This document shows, piece by piece, positions 25,187 through 34,147 of a DNA stretch of 64,000 nucleotides. This stretch comes from an uncultured Bacteroidota bacterium (GTDB taxonomy: Bacteria; Bacteroidota; Bacteroidia; Chitinophagales; Saprospiraceae). The DNA lies in NCBI GenBank assembly GCA_937872515.1, contig CALMSX010000115.1:62001-126000 (forward strand), read 5' to 3'. Position 1 is the stretch's first letter. Every line of letters starts with the position of its first letter. A program made the translations under genes and the position numbers. The notes below the pieces were generated by a model. That model was not told the origin of the DNA and searched no databases. It saw only the letters and a program-made list of their open reading frames with translations.

Positions 25187-26465
25187 ATGTGAAACTTTTA
25201 ATTCTCAAATTATTATGAATGTCATTTATTTTCTTTTTTGGTATCTCCAATTCAGCTGCAATTTTATTCCATTGGCTTACAGCAGCAATTACCTCTTGTA
25301 AAATATCATTTGCTTTTTTGATTCCAAATGTTTTGGCAAATTCCAATAAGTCGTCTTTAGTGAAGTTGTCGTATTTATTATTAATGGATGATTGATGTAC
25401 GCTGGTCCAATTTCCACCAGGACTATACGAATAGCATAAGTCATAGGCTGGGGAAATTTTCCACTTTCCATCTTTAGGCATGAGAAAGGAAAAATTCTTA
25501 ACATGATCATCATGATTTCTGGCAATAACATTGAACAACATTCGCCTGTACTGCTGTTCGTATTGGTTATAGGGAAGTTGAAGCCTTTTCATAGTTCTGA
25601 ATAAAACTTCGTATGAGCTGGCTTTTGGAATCTTGTAATCGATGCCTGTCAAAGAACCAAAAGTTTGCATGTGAATTTTTTCACCATTATCTGTTCGATC
25701 AAACCGTTTTGTTAGAAAATGAAATCTGTTATTCTCTTCGTGTAAAATACTTTCAGCCATTTCTATTCCGGCTTCTTTTGCTAATTTATAATAGGCAAAT
25801 TCTATTTTACCCATGCCTTCCCCTTCGCCCAGGCTTTGTTTATTGGCTCCATCCATTTTCAATAGCCAATAGGAATATCCTGGCGGCTGGATAATGTCAC
25901 CTGGCCTTATTTCTTCTATTTTGTTGTCCTGGTCTTTCTTAATGGCAATTAAAGCTTTTGCTCTTGCTCCACCCACTGAGGTCCCAATTCTTAATATATC
26001 CGTTAAACTGTCGTTATCTAAGCCATTATATGAGGTTTCTTTTTTATCTTCCAAAATCCTTTTAGCAACTTCCAATAGTTGTCCAACATCTACTTTGTAA
26101 TTACTATCTGCTTTATAATTAATGGGTAAATATTGCAGAGCGCCCATGCCTCTGTTGCCAACATAAGTTAAGCGATCAACAGGACTGATATCATCAATTG
26201 ATAAGTCTCGTTGTTTCAACCATGCCTTCATCATCGCATTGCCAAAGTCATCTGGTAATGAGTCGGATAGTAAATAGGGTAGATCATGAAAATTTGCATG
26301 ATCTCTATTGGTTTCAAATATCCTGGCCTCTGTAGGCATGATAATAGGAGAAGGTTCAACCTTTCCAATTATCTGACTGCTATATTGAAAAATTGAACTT
26401 TTTTTCTCGCTATTCCACTCGGCCGTACCTAGAGATTGACCGTAAAGAAATACTTCTACTATCAT
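25185..26465 (-). CDS. hipA: HipA-family toxin kinase (locus 1)
   Basis: A 426-residue serine/threonine kinase toxin; characterised HipA enzymes phosphorylate aminoacyl-tRNA synthetases and induce dormancy. The N-terminal HipA_N domain has VEVFLYGQSLGTAEW and GNRGMGALQY (103-112). The kinase core has GTSVGGARAK (161-170), the catalytic loop NHDDHVKN (317-324, D320) and the metal-binding Asp in AYDLCYSY (D342). All key residues are present. It is preceded by its antitoxin gene with a 2-nt gap. The C-terminus abuts a repeat-derived gene fragment but ends naturally. A paralogue is at 34486-35787. Confidence 0.92.
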   Translation of the reverse strand: MIVEVFLYGQSLGTAEWNSEKKSSIFQYSSQIIGKVEPSPIIMPTEARIFETNRDHANFHDLPYLLSDSLPDDFGNAMMKAWLKQRDLSIDDISPVDRLTYVGNRGMGALQYLPINYKADSNYKVDVGQLLEVAKRILEDKKETSYNGLDNDSLTDILRIGTSVGGARAKALIAIKKDQDNKIEEIRPGDIIQPPGYSYWLLKMDGANKQSLGEGEGMGKIEFAYYKLAKEAGIEMAESILHEENNRFHFLTKRFDRTDNGEKIHMQTFGSLTGIDYKIPKASSYEVLFRTMKRLQLPYNQYEQQYRRMLFNVIARNHDDHVKNFSFLMPKDGKWKISPAYDLCYSYSPGGNWTSVHQSSINNKYDNFTKDDLLEFAKTFGIKKANDILQEVIAAVSQWNKIAAELEIPKKKINDIHNNLRIKSFT

Positions 26466-26467
26466 AG

Positions 26468-26785
26468 CTATTTTATTTTTTTAGATGCTCTTGTTCTGTC
26501 GGATTTTAATTTGGCCTTTTCAAACTTCAATTTTAACTCCAGGTTTTCTCCTATCCTAAATACAGACTCAAAATCTTTTATTCGATTTAATCTCATCAGT
26601 ATCCTGATTAAACTTTCAACTGTAGTTGACTTGCCTTGTTCAATTTGGCTAATGGTTGTAACGCTTAGACCCACTTCTTCACACAACTCTTGTTGGGTTA
26701 GATTGTGTTGAACCCTTATTTTTTTAAGCCTGGTTCCTATTTCTTTTAATATTTCTTTTTCAGTTAAAAACAGCCAATTCTCCAT
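26468..26785 (-). CDS. hipB: HipB-family XRE antitoxin (locus 1)
   Basis: A 105-residue HTH protein: LKKIRVQHNLTQQELCEEVG with VTTISQIEQGKST forms the HTH (about 18-52), followed by a basic C-terminal tail (KSDRTRASKKIK) able to reach DNA or the toxin. It is the first gene of a hipBA operon. A MITE ends only 24 nt upstream of its start, so the native promoter and operator have been displaced by about 187 bp. Confidence 0.9.
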   Translation of the reverse strand: MENWLFLTEKEILKEIGTRLKKIRVQHNLTQQELCEEVGLSVTTISQIEQGKSTTVESLIRILMRLNRIKDFESVFRIGENLELKLKFEKAKLKSDRTRASKKIK

Positions 26786-26808
26786 ATTTATTTTAATATT
26801 AGTAAGTT

Positions 26809-26995
26809 GTAACTATTCAGGTATACTCAATTTCGATTAAAAAATGTCAATTTTGTTTGATATTTCGGGTATTCTCGTCATCATAGCGCTGCTATGATTC
26901 CTCAAATGCGATGTGCTGAGCTAGCCGAAGCAAGCCTCATCTGACTCAAAATTGCCTAATTTTTATAATCTGAAAGCAGCTACCTGAATAGTTAC
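26809..26995. mobile_element. MITE with IS66-like ends, copy 1, with 8-bp target duplication
   Basis: 187 bp with 14-bp terminal inverted repeats GTAACTATTCAGGT and ACCTGAATAGTTAC, flanked by a perfect 8-bp direct repeat AGTAAGTT (26801-26808 and 26996-27003). Ends beginning GTAA and an 8-bp duplication are the rule for the IS66 family, which is the likely source of the transposase. It carries an internal palindrome CATAGCGCTGCTATG and no ORF. Confidence 0.9.
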
Positions 26996-27246
26996 AGTAA
27001 GTTAATAGTTAAGCTCATTATACGAATTAACTTTAAGTAATCAATAAGTTAATGCAAATTTATAAAAATTTTATAACTTAAAGAATGTTAATAGAAAACG
27101 TTTAAAATATATTTAACTATAAGAAAACTGTAAGATAAAATGATTTCGACTGTCTTTAACATGTTAATATCCTCATTTTCCTTATTTTCGCTAAATCGCT
27201 GATTATAAACTATATACGCCTTTTTCAAATATAATTGTAGATTTAC
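26996..27246. promoter_or_regulatory. AT-rich former upstream region of hipBA locus 1
   Basis: No gene. The sequence repeats short elements (AAGTTAAT, GTTAATAG, AATTAAC), which could be operators. On the minus strand TATATTTG (plus 27226-27233) fits a -7 box, with TTTTG about 17 nt upstream. This may be the promoter that originally drove hipBA, now with a MITE in the leader. Confidence 0.35.
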
Positions 27247-27264
27247 GACGCAAAATTTTGCGTC
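27247..27264. repeat. 18-bp perfect palindrome of the GACGCAAAATTTTGCGTC family
   Basis: Perfect palindrome followed by CTGCGGGGTGTTTCAAAATG and the small ORF. Related copies are at 32629-32646 (with the same following sequence) and 37075-37092. Confidence 0.8.
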
Positions 27265-27282
27265 ACTGCGGGGTGTTTCAAA

Positions 27283-27447
27283 ATGAAAACCCGGTGTTTA
27301 ATTCTTTTCATTGGATTTGTCATTGTTGTGATAGGTGATCCGCCATATGAAAATGCCTTGCAGACATCTTGGCACTATGGGAAGGATGGTAAGTATATTC
27401 AAATTTATCGTCTGTGGATTGAATTGGATATACCTGCAATGGGTTAG
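27283..27447 (+). CDS. Small conserved-repeat ORF, 54 aa (copy 1)
   Basis: MKTRCLILFIGFVIVVIGDP followed by PYENALQTSWHYGKDGKYIQ and a short tail ending DIPAMG. The N-terminus is a hydrophobic signal or anchor. A near copy at 32665-32784 preserves the frame over 39 codons. It may be a real small exported peptide or an incidental ORF in a repeat; the upstream palindrome travels with it. No homologue is recognised. Confidence 0.35.
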   Translation: MKTRCLILFIGFVIVVIGDPPYENALQTSWHYGKDGKYIQIYRLWIELDIPAMG

Positions 27448-27699
27448 GGGAACTGTCAATATTAGCGAGGGTTAACGCAAATAAAAGTTGAGGGGGGATA
27501 CGCTGTTTTGGGTACGCCTCTACATATACCAATTGTTAATTACTTACAACTTCCCAGCCAGCTCCCTTTTGGTGACATGCGGTGCATTCAATTCCTGACA
27601 AGCGTTACCAGACACACTGTGCTGGAATTAACCTTGTCGTATACTAGTGGGATTAAAAGGAGATAATGGCTGGCTTTATGGCTGTCCGACATCTTTTCA
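27448..27699. other. Gap between small ORF and helicase 3' end
   Basis: No gene, RNA or strong terminator is visible. Confidence 0.4.
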
Positions 27700-29856
27700 T
27701 CAACTTTCTTTTACTTTATGACCGCAATAAGGACAGACTACCCACAGTTTTTCAAGCTGACTGTAACAGCTATCGCAGGTAATGACCTTGTCTACAACCG
27801 ATTTTATGGGTAGGCTTGTTCTTACCGTGAATACATCGGGGATTTCTTTGAGAAAGCTGGACTCATTGCCTTTTTCGGTAATCAGAAAAAGTTTGTCTTT
27901 GGCCCTTGTTATGGCCACATAAAACAATCTTCTTTCTTCTTCCATCAGTAAGTCGTGGTTTGCTTTTTTGATGACCTGAAATATTCTGTCCTCCAACCAG
28001 ATATCGGGAAAGCCGCCGCTGCCTTCGGTCAGCCCTATGATGAACACCACTTTTGCTTCCAGTCCTTTGGAGGCATGGATGGTTTTATTTTGCACCCGGA
28101 TGCCTTCATTTCTAAATTTGAAGAAATAGGGAGAATACATTTTACTCCTTCTGTAAAGGAAAAGAATTTCATCATTGCTGATGCCGTCTTCGAGCAGTTC
28201 TTTTACTTTGTCGAGACAAAACTGGATGTTTTCTGCTTCGCTGTTGCCCGAGTAAACTACAATTTTATGCTCAGATTTTTTGGAAGCCTGTACTTCTTTG
28301 TCAACTTTGAATTTATTGTTTTTGATTACCTCATTGCTGGCACCTACTATATTCTGGGTGCTGCGGTAGTTTAGGTTTAGTTTGATGGTCCTGGCATTGG
28401 TAAAGTGGTTTTCAAACTCTACGATGTAACTGACATTGGAACCTCTGAATCCATAGATACTTTGCCAGTCGTCTCCCACACAAAAAAGTTGGGTTTTGTC
28501 GGTGAGCAGCAATTTGATCAACTCTACTTGCAAATTGTTGACATCCTGAAATTCGTCCACCAGTATGTAGTCGTATTTATTTTTGTATTTGGTGGCAATG
28601 TCTTCGTAATTATGAAAAAGGGATGTGCTCCTTGATATTAAGTCGTTGAAGTCGAGATAGGATTTATCGGTGCAATAGTGAATGTAATTTTTCACGATGG
28701 GTATTGCCAGTTCATAGAATTGTCGCACCCGCTCGTGTTGGTCTTTGCGGGCTTTTTCAAGGACTTGGTCAATGTCGATGTTTTCCACCTTGATCATGTC
28801 TGTAATGCGCATGATTTGTTGCACAAAATCTTTGACATCTTCCTGGTAGCCGTGAAATTCTTCTTTGAAGTTGAGTGTTACAGTTTTGTGGTAATTGGCA
28901 GGCAATCTGTTCTTTACTATTTTGTCAAGGGTATGATTGAAGAGCGCAGAGTCCCTGGTCATGCTTTCATAGGTCTTCACCAGCAATAAATTTCCCTTTT
29001 GAAATTGCTCTTCTTTATCTTTGGTGGAAAAGCTTTTGTCACTGATGTGCTCTATGTATAAATTGGCATCCGGAATGTAAAAATCGGGATGGAAAGAAAA
29101 ATCTTTCACATTCAACAGAGGTTCGTACTCATATTTGATACTGTGTCTGTAAAACCAATCTGCAATGAATTGTTCTGACTTGGATCGCACTTTGGTTCCA
29201 TCCAGCGTTGTATAGTATTTACCGTCTGTAGGAAAAAAATTGTGGTCTGCTTTTTTGATGTGGATCTTGTCAATGATGTAATCGAGGACATACCGCTTGA
29301 GTTGTAACAAATAATCTGTGTCCTCGCATTTTTCAATTACGAGTTTGTGCATAACCTCAAAGATTGTTTCGGGGGCAACGTGTTTTGAAAGTTCGTCTTC
29401 TTCATCTCTTTTTTCGTCTCCAATAATCCTGAATTTGTTGTCAAACTCATTAACGCCGTAGTTTCTCAAAACACTGTAGCAAAAGGAATGGAAGGTCTTT
29501 ACGGTCAAACCATCAATCCACTTATATTTTTTTTGTTGAAGGTAACGTTCTTTATTTTTATCGACTTGACTTACCTTTTTGTCGTACAACAGTTTTTCGT
29601 ACGTCCCTGAATGGTCCGCTGAAATAATCAGACGGTCAATCATTTCATTGGTCGCATTTTTAGTGAACGTGATGGCTAAAATGCTCGAAGGGCTAACTCC
29701 TTTTTCTTCTATCAGGTAAATGAGTTTTTGTAAAAGTGTTTTGGTTTTACCGGAACCCGCCCCTGCTAAAACCAAAAGACGTTTGTCATCACTTACCACC
29801 GCTTCATGTTGTCGGTCGTTTAAGGCACTTAAGTTAGTTTTTGTAGGTGTTGTCAA
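27700..29856 (-). CDS. UvrD/helicase IV-like SF1 helicase with nuclease-like insertion and C-terminal zinc ribbon
   Basis: 718 residues. SF1A motifs: GAGSGKT (32-38), AITFTKNAT, VDEFQDVN, GDDWQSIYGFRGSN, LNYRSTQNI, IHASKGLEAKVVF and FYVAITRAKDKLFL. Between motifs Ia and II is an insertion (about 215-300) with SKSEQFIADWF, a PDF at 257-259, IYE-type E269 and K294. This resembles the degenerate PD-(D/E)xK-like domain seen in helicase IV (HelD)-type proteins. The C-terminus has CDSCYSQLEKLWVVCPYCG, a four-cysteine zinc ribbon. Likely a DNA repair or defence-associated 3'-5' helicase. An XRE gene lies 107 nt upstream on the same strand. Confidence 0.88.
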   Translation of the reverse strand: MTTPTKTNLSALNDRQHEAVVSDDKRLLVLAGAGSGKTKTLLQKLIYLIEEKGVSPSSILAITFTKNATNEMIDRLIISADHSGTYEKLLYDKKVSQVDKNKERYLQQKKYKWIDGLTVKTFHSFCYSVLRNYGVNEFDNKFRIIGDEKRDEEDELSKHVAPETIFEVMHKLVIEKCEDTDYLLQLKRYVLDYIIDKIHIKKADHNFFPTDGKYYTTLDGTKVRSKSEQFIADWFYRHSIKYEYEPLLNVKDFSFHPDFYIPDANLYIEHISDKSFSTKDKEEQFQKGNLLLVKTYESMTRDSALFNHTLDKIVKNRLPANYHKTVTLNFKEEFHGYQEDVKDFVQQIMRITDMIKVENIDIDQVLEKARKDQHERVRQFYELAIPIVKNYIHYCTDKSYLDFNDLISRSTSLFHNYEDIATKYKNKYDYILVDEFQDVNNLQVELIKLLLTDKTQLFCVGDDWQSIYGFRGSNVSYIVEFENHFTNARTIKLNLNYRSTQNIVGASNEVIKNNKFKVDKEVQASKKSEHKIVVYSGNSEAENIQFCLDKVKELLEDGISNDEILFLYRRSKMYSPYFFKFRNEGIRVQNKTIHASKGLEAKVVFIIGLTEGSGGFPDIWLEDRIFQVIKKANHDLLMEEERRLFYVAITRAKDKLFLITEKGNESSFLKEIPDVFTVRTSLPIKSVVDKVITCDSCYSQLEKLWVVCPYCGHKVKES

Positions 29857-29963
29857 TTAAAGTCTGTTTGGCTAAATGTTGCTGTTGAATATCTTTGATG
29901 AAATAGGTTGTAAATAGGTGCTGTAATAAGATAACTTTTAAAACTGTGCTGTCCTGATTATTG

Positions 29964-30266
29964 TCAGAGTTTGATGGATAGTTCCAGTTGACCTCCTAGT
30001 CCTAACTCCACGATTTTTTGTAATGTTGAAATCCGTACTTCTTTAATATCGTTTTCAATTTTGGAAATATATCCCTTGTTTGTCCCACATTTTTCAGCAA
30101 GTTCTTCTTGTGTCATTCCTTTTTTCAGTCGTGCTTGTTGGATAAGAAAGCCAAGTTTAAATGCTTCATAGCCTTTTTCAAACTTGTCACGTTTGGGTGT
30201 GCCTTTTTCGCCGTATTGTTCATCCACAAATAGGTCAAGTGTCTTTAAGTTATTTTTCTTGCTCAT
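29964..30266 (-). CDS. Orphan HigA-like XRE regulator
   Basis: 100 residues with HTH GMTQEELAEKCGTNKGYISK and the same N-terminal arm (GYEAFKLGFLIQQARLKKG) as the HigA antitoxin at 11587-11883. In that locus the toxin gene overlaps the antitoxin start. Here the corresponding place is occupied by a MITE (30283-30468) and no toxin is found. It is therefore an orphan antitoxin-type regulator, or a locus whose toxin was lost. It might control the downstream helicase gene. Confidence 0.8.
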   Translation of the reverse strand: MSKKNNLKTLDLFVDEQYGEKGTPKRDKFEKGYEAFKLGFLIQQARLKKGMTQEELAEKCGTNKGYISKIENDIKEVRISTLQKIVELGLGGQLELSIKL

Positions 30267-30282
30267 ATTCTCTTTTTATTTT

Positions 30283-30468
30283 GTAACTATTCAGGTGTAC
30301 TCAATTTCGATTAAAAAATGACAACTTTGCGTGATATTTCGGCTATTTTCGTCACCATAGCGCTGCTATGATTCCTCAAATGCGAGGTGCTGAGCTTGCC
30401 GAAGCAAGCCTCATCTGACTCAAAATTGCCTAATTTTTTAATCTGAAAGCAGCCACCTGAATAGTTAC
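30283..30468. mobile_element. MITE with IS66-like ends, copy 2
   Basis: 186 bp, almost identical to 26809-26995, with the same 14-bp terminal repeats and internal CATAGCGCTGCTATG palindrome, in the same orientation. It ends 17 nt upstream of the XRE gene start. A clean 8-bp target duplication is not seen here (left flank TTTATTTT, right ATCTCTTT). Confidence 0.88.
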
Positions 30469-30613
30469 ATCTCTTTTTCAATTTAAATTGTAAACTTTTT
30501 TTGTCAGTACGGTATTGTCCATTTCACTTGAAGTAATGCCTTTGAAATTGTTGAACTTATGGGAACTCACTTCCATAAAATGACATCCATAAATTTGCCC
30601 AATGATTGCCGTG
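30469..30613 (-). other. Residual sequence right of the MITE
   Basis: On the minus strand a short open stretch (STAIIGQIYGCHFMEVSSHK and about 26 more residues) ends in a TGA at about 30483. It might be the remnant of a gene interrupted or lost on MITE arrival, but it shows no RelE/HigB motif. Confidence 0.25.
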
Positions 30614-32323
30614 CTACACTTTTGCCAATTCCTCTAATAGCGTCTTTCGTTGTTTGTATTTTATTCTCAATTCAGCAATCAGTATTTCTGCCTGTGTAAT
30701 TCCGCCCAATTTTATCATTCTTCGTATATATTTGCAAACGGTGACGTAATGACTTTTTCCCGTGAAATGTTCAAGATGTTGTTTTATTTCATACGCATAT
30801 AATACTATTAAATCGTTGGCATAATCTTTGGCAAGGTATTTCTCATAATTTTCAATTTCATTCAGGGATGGGTGTTGTTTTAGCACATCGAGCAACCTTG
30901 GCCACCATTTTTCCTGTATATAAATTTTGGCAATCAAATCAATGTTTACCCATGTTTTACCTTCACACAGTTCTTTTGCAAGGGTAAACATAAAAGCAGG
31001 TCTGTCCTCTTCAGATATGTGAGTTTTTAATACCTGATAATAATCCTGGGTTGGCCTGAAATTTTTTATATAAAGGAATCGGGCATATTTAATTATGTTT
31101 TCCTTGTTACCTTCAGCTTGGGCAATTTTGAGCAACCAGTTGTACCATTCTACCACTAAACCCGGGTAAGATTTTTCATCTTGTTGAATGCCATCCTTAG
31201 CGAGTTGGCTTGCATGGGCAAAATCAAGCAGTTCTATTGCATGGTTGATAGCTGTAGCCCTGAGGGTAGAATTATCCAGGTGTTTTTCAAGAAATTGTTG
31301 GGCGGTTAGGTCTCCATTGATTTTATGAATGATTTCATACTCAATGATTTGAGCTTGTTCTTTATGATATTTTGAAGATTCAAGGCCGGGCAATAATTTG
31401 AGTATTTTTTTGGCTTCTGACTCATCTTTGATAAGTGTTGAAGCCAGTTTGAGCATATCAAGATGCCAGTCCCACCCTTCAAAAATATTTTTTTCAAATG
31501 CATAGAGTGCATAGTTTAAAAGTATCATCCTATTGTCCTCGGTTAAAGGTTCTTTGGCTAATTGGAAAAGCAGTTCCTGTGCGAAATTTACAAAACTTCC
31601 GATGCTGCCGTCACTGTCATCGGCAAAGTCAAGGGCGGCGCACATCTCTTCCATGATAGCGCAAGCTATGTTGATGGCGCTAAGATAGTTTTTTTGTTCT
31701 GCTTGCTTTTTTGCTGCCATCAAAATTACATTCACCTGTTGAGCGACCTGGTAACTTTTATTGCGAAAGATGAATTTTTCGCGTCCTGAAGCAGAACGCA
31801 GGATCAATTTAATCTGTTTGCTGTAAAATGATTTAGGTTCTGCGTGCCTTGGGTTAGCAAAAGTGGCAAGCACAAGGTTTCTGAAATCAGTGCTGTTTTC
31901 GCACTGTAATGCAATAAATTGTTTGAGTTCATTTTGAGGAACATGATCTAATACATCCCGAACCTTTTCCAATATGCTAACACTTTTTTTTAACGCAGTT
32001 TTTGGTTTTTTTGAGCCTACTTCACCACTATTTTTTATGCGCGATATTACCAATTCTTCTTTTTGTATAAAGAAAAGAACAGCAGCAATATGTTTGCAAA
32101 ACGGACCTGCGTCATACGGACAGTTACAAGCAGCATCCTCAATCATTCCTTTACTTATTTTTAGTCGTACGGTATATATTTCTGATCCATCTACTGTTGC
32201 TTCGTACTTTTCTGAATCGATTTCTTCCACCTCGACTACATTCCCTTTTTTAAAATAAGTCAACCCTCTTTTCAATATGGTCTCATCGATGTACTGCTCA
32301 AATTGATTTAAAGGAATTTTCAT
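30614..32323 (-). CDS. SWIM zinc finger protein
   Basis: 569 residues. The N-terminal SWIM motif is AACNCPYDAGPFCKHIAAVL: C66-x-C68...C76-x-H78. A long alpha-helical solenoid-like region follows (KQLEHFTGK..., repeated LLKIAQAEGNKENI-like helices) with no nuclease or helicase motif. Stand-alone SWIM proteins bind DNA or proteins and are often encoded beside SNF2 helicases, but none is here. Cytoplasmic. A single gene with no operon partner in the same direction within 250 nt. Confidence 0.85.
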   Translation of the reverse strand: MKIPLNQFEQYIDETILKRGLTYFKKGNVVEVEEIDSEKYEATVDGSEIYTVRLKISKGMIEDAACNCPYDAGPFCKHIAAVLFFIQKEELVISRIKNSGEVGSKKPKTALKKSVSILEKVRDVLDHVPQNELKQFIALQCENSTDFRNLVLATFANPRHAEPKSFYSKQIKLILRSASGREKFIFRNKSYQVAQQVNVILMAAKKQAEQKNYLSAINIACAIMEEMCAALDFADDSDGSIGSFVNFAQELLFQLAKEPLTEDNRMILLNYALYAFEKNIFEGWDWHLDMLKLASTLIKDESEAKKILKLLPGLESSKYHKEQAQIIEYEIIHKINGDLTAQQFLEKHLDNSTLRATAINHAIELLDFAHASQLAKDGIQQDEKSYPGLVVEWYNWLLKIAQAEGNKENIIKYARFLYIKNFRPTQDYYQVLKTHISEEDRPAFMFTLAKELCEGKTWVNIDLIAKIYIQEKWWPRLLDVLKQHPSLNEIENYEKYLAKDYANDLIVLYAYEIKQHLEHFTGKSHYVTVCKYIRRMIKLGGITQAEILIAELRIKYKQRKTLLEELAKV

Positions 32324-32628
32324 GAAATGAATTTGTTGTTAAAATTACAAATATTTTGTTTTTCCACTTGATAAATTGAACTTCTAAAGCTGCGAATTAA
32401 TATTTTTTCTTTTTTAGCTTTTACGTTGTGAATCTTAATGAATTGGTTAACTTAATCCATGGTTTTTTGCGTTCTTTCTTTAACGGATTGATTTCAAAGA
32501 GGATTAAAAATTATTGAAATTGGCCTATCCCCGTTCCTTTCGTATGGAGAGCCTGCATAGTGACAAGTGCAGGATACCCCGATGCTCCGATCCCTTCAAA
32601 GGCTTCGCGATCGATGGGACAATACTTC
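32324..32628. other. Gap upstream of the SWIM gene
   Basis: Holds the presumptive promoter of the SWIM gene and a small hairpin (CCTGCA...TGCAGG, 32551-32572) followed by GATGCTCCGATCCC, a relative of the GGTGCTCCG tandem motif at 37097. No ORF is credible. Confidence 0.4.
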
Positions 32629-32784
32629 GACGCAAAATTTTGCGCCGCTATCAGGTGTTTCAAAATGAAAACCTGGTGTTTAATTCTTTTCATAGGATTT
32701 GTCATTGTTGTGATAGGCGAACCGCTTTATGAAAATGCCTTGCATACATCTTGGCACTATGGGAGGGATGGCAGGTATATTTAA
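32629..32784 (+). repeat. Palindrome plus small ORF repeat, copy 2
   Basis: GACGCAAAATTTTGCGCC is followed by GGTGTTTCAAAATG and an ORF (32665-32784) encoding MKTWCLILFIGFVIVVIGEP and 19 more residues. Relative to copy 1 (27247-27447) a CAA to TAA change stops the frame after 39 codons. The remaining codons can still be aligned (LWIGMEIPEMG against LWIELDIPAMG), so this copy is a nonsense-truncated relative. Confidence 0.7.
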
Positions 32785-33424
32785 AGTTGCCATCTGTGGA
32801 TTGGAATGGAGATACCGGAAATGGGTTAAGTTAGTGGTCAATGAAGGATAGGGTGTATGCCATGATCAGGAGGAAGGCAAGTATCGAAAAAAGGATTTTG
32901 ATGGATTTCATTTTTAGTTCTGGGTTTAAGGAATTTGGGTGGTTATTAATTTAATATCCAAGTATAGGAAATTGCAGGTAAGTCATCCGTGAAATAGGAT
33001 GATATCTGCATAGATTGGGGGATTTTTACAATGGCTTTTGCCTTGGGGTTGGGTGTTTTGGTTGGGTCGTAGGGGTTTTGTCACCATTTTTGTTTCCTAC
33101 CTCTGCTTCGCAGATGTAGGGACAAAAATATCGCCAAAACCTGTTTTACCACACAACCCGCCCCTACACCTCTATGGAGGTGTAGGGGCTACGCAAATTA
33201 ATGTGGCGCTAAAAGGTTTCAAAAAATTATGGGCTTGTCCCTACCTCGGCCTTGCCGGTGTAGGGACGGCTATATTTTATTGATCTCTGAGGAGGACGGT
33301 TCTTTTCCCAGGGTATGGGTTTTCCGTGTGTGAAAAGGTTAAGGGTTGAGGGAAGTTGGTGCATTGTCGTGGTGTTTTCTACACACATATTAGGCCTATC
33401 CCTTCACCCCATTTTTATCTAAAA
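32785..33424. repeat. Intergenic hairpin cluster
   Basis: Three stem-loops of one family lie close together: 33087-33127 (TTCCTACCTCTGC / GCAGATGTAGGGA), 33161-33188 (CCCCTACACCTC / GGAGGTGTAGGGG) and 33237-33267 (GTCCCTACCTCGGC / GCCGGTGTAGGGAC). The motif GGTTTCAAAAAATTATGGG lies between the last two. The 81-codon ORF across them (33038-33283) is an artefact of the repeats. Confidence 0.75.
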
Positions 33425-34147
33425 TCAATCAGAAGTTTGAAATCTATACGATGCGCCACATGTAAAAAAAATAGAGTTGTGCAATGAGGTATCTAATGTG
33501 CTGCCAAAGCCAATGTCCAGACTTAAATTGTTGGAAGCAGCATATAAGAGCCCAACATCGGCGTTGTGGACAGGTTTCGATGCTTTTTCATAGTCCGAGA
33601 AATATTCTACAAACACAGTTGTGTTGTGAAAAATTTTATAGGAATATAACAAAGTGAAGTGCAGGTCATTTTTAAAAGACTGGCTACCAAAATTCCATTC
33701 AAAGGCCATATCATCATTGAGGTCATGTTGAAAAGCCAATAGCAGTGATCCCTCAATTTCATTGCTTTTTGCATTCGCACTGGCTATGGGTCCAAAATTT
33801 AGGTAACCAATGAGGGTCACTAAAGGTATGGCTCCAGATGGATTCAATATTCTTTGTTTGGCGCTCAATTGAACAGGGAATATAGAAAATTTACTTTTTA
33901 TTCTGCCTAAATCCATTGCGCATCTAAATTCACCGCTTTCAGAATATCCATATCTAACCATGAAGTTGTTCAATACTCCTGATTTATTAAACAGGATGCC
34001 ATTTTCCACTTGCAGGTAATTTTTTAGTAAGACGTAGGCACCATCTGTTTGATCCGGCCTGTCTGTCACAATTTCCGAGGGATTTTGGGCATACATCGTA
34101 AACCCTGTGAAAAGCATTATCAAAATTAAGAATGCTTTATTTTTCAT
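33425..34147 (-). CDS. Outer-membrane beta-barrel protein of the Phenol_MetA_deg-like family
   Basis: 240 residues with signal peptide (MKNKAFLILIMLFTGFTMYA) and the family opening EIVTDRPDQTDGAYVLLKNY, then alternating beta strands (GILFNKSGVLNNFMVRYGYS...; FTLLYSYKIFHNTTVFVEYF; NNLSLDIGFGSTLD). It ends SYRF, a C-terminal aromatic as in barrels. Proteins of this family are annotated as transporters of unknown substrate in the outer membrane. It is flanked by hairpin repeats and has no operon partner. Confidence 0.75.
   Translation of the reverse strand: MKNKAFLILIMLFTGFTMYAQNPSEIVTDRPDQTDGAYVLLKNYLQVENGILFNKSGVLNNFMVRYGYSESGEFRCAMDLGRIKSKFSIFPVQLSAKQRILNPSGAIPLVTLIGYLNFGPIASANAKSNEIEGSLLLAFQHDLNDDMAFEWNFGSQSFKNDLHFTLLYSYKIFHNTTVFVEYFSDYEKASKPVHNADVGLLYAASNNLSLDIGFGSTLDTSLHNSIFFTCGASYRFQTSD

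Noticed and set aside
30481..30612. Short minus-strand ORF next to MITE copy 2 as HigB toxin
   Set aside because: About 46 codons, without RelE/HigB signature residues; noted only as a possible remnant.
33038..33283. 81-codon plus-strand ORF
   Set aside because: It translates three hairpin repeats; composition is repeat-derived and not protein-like.
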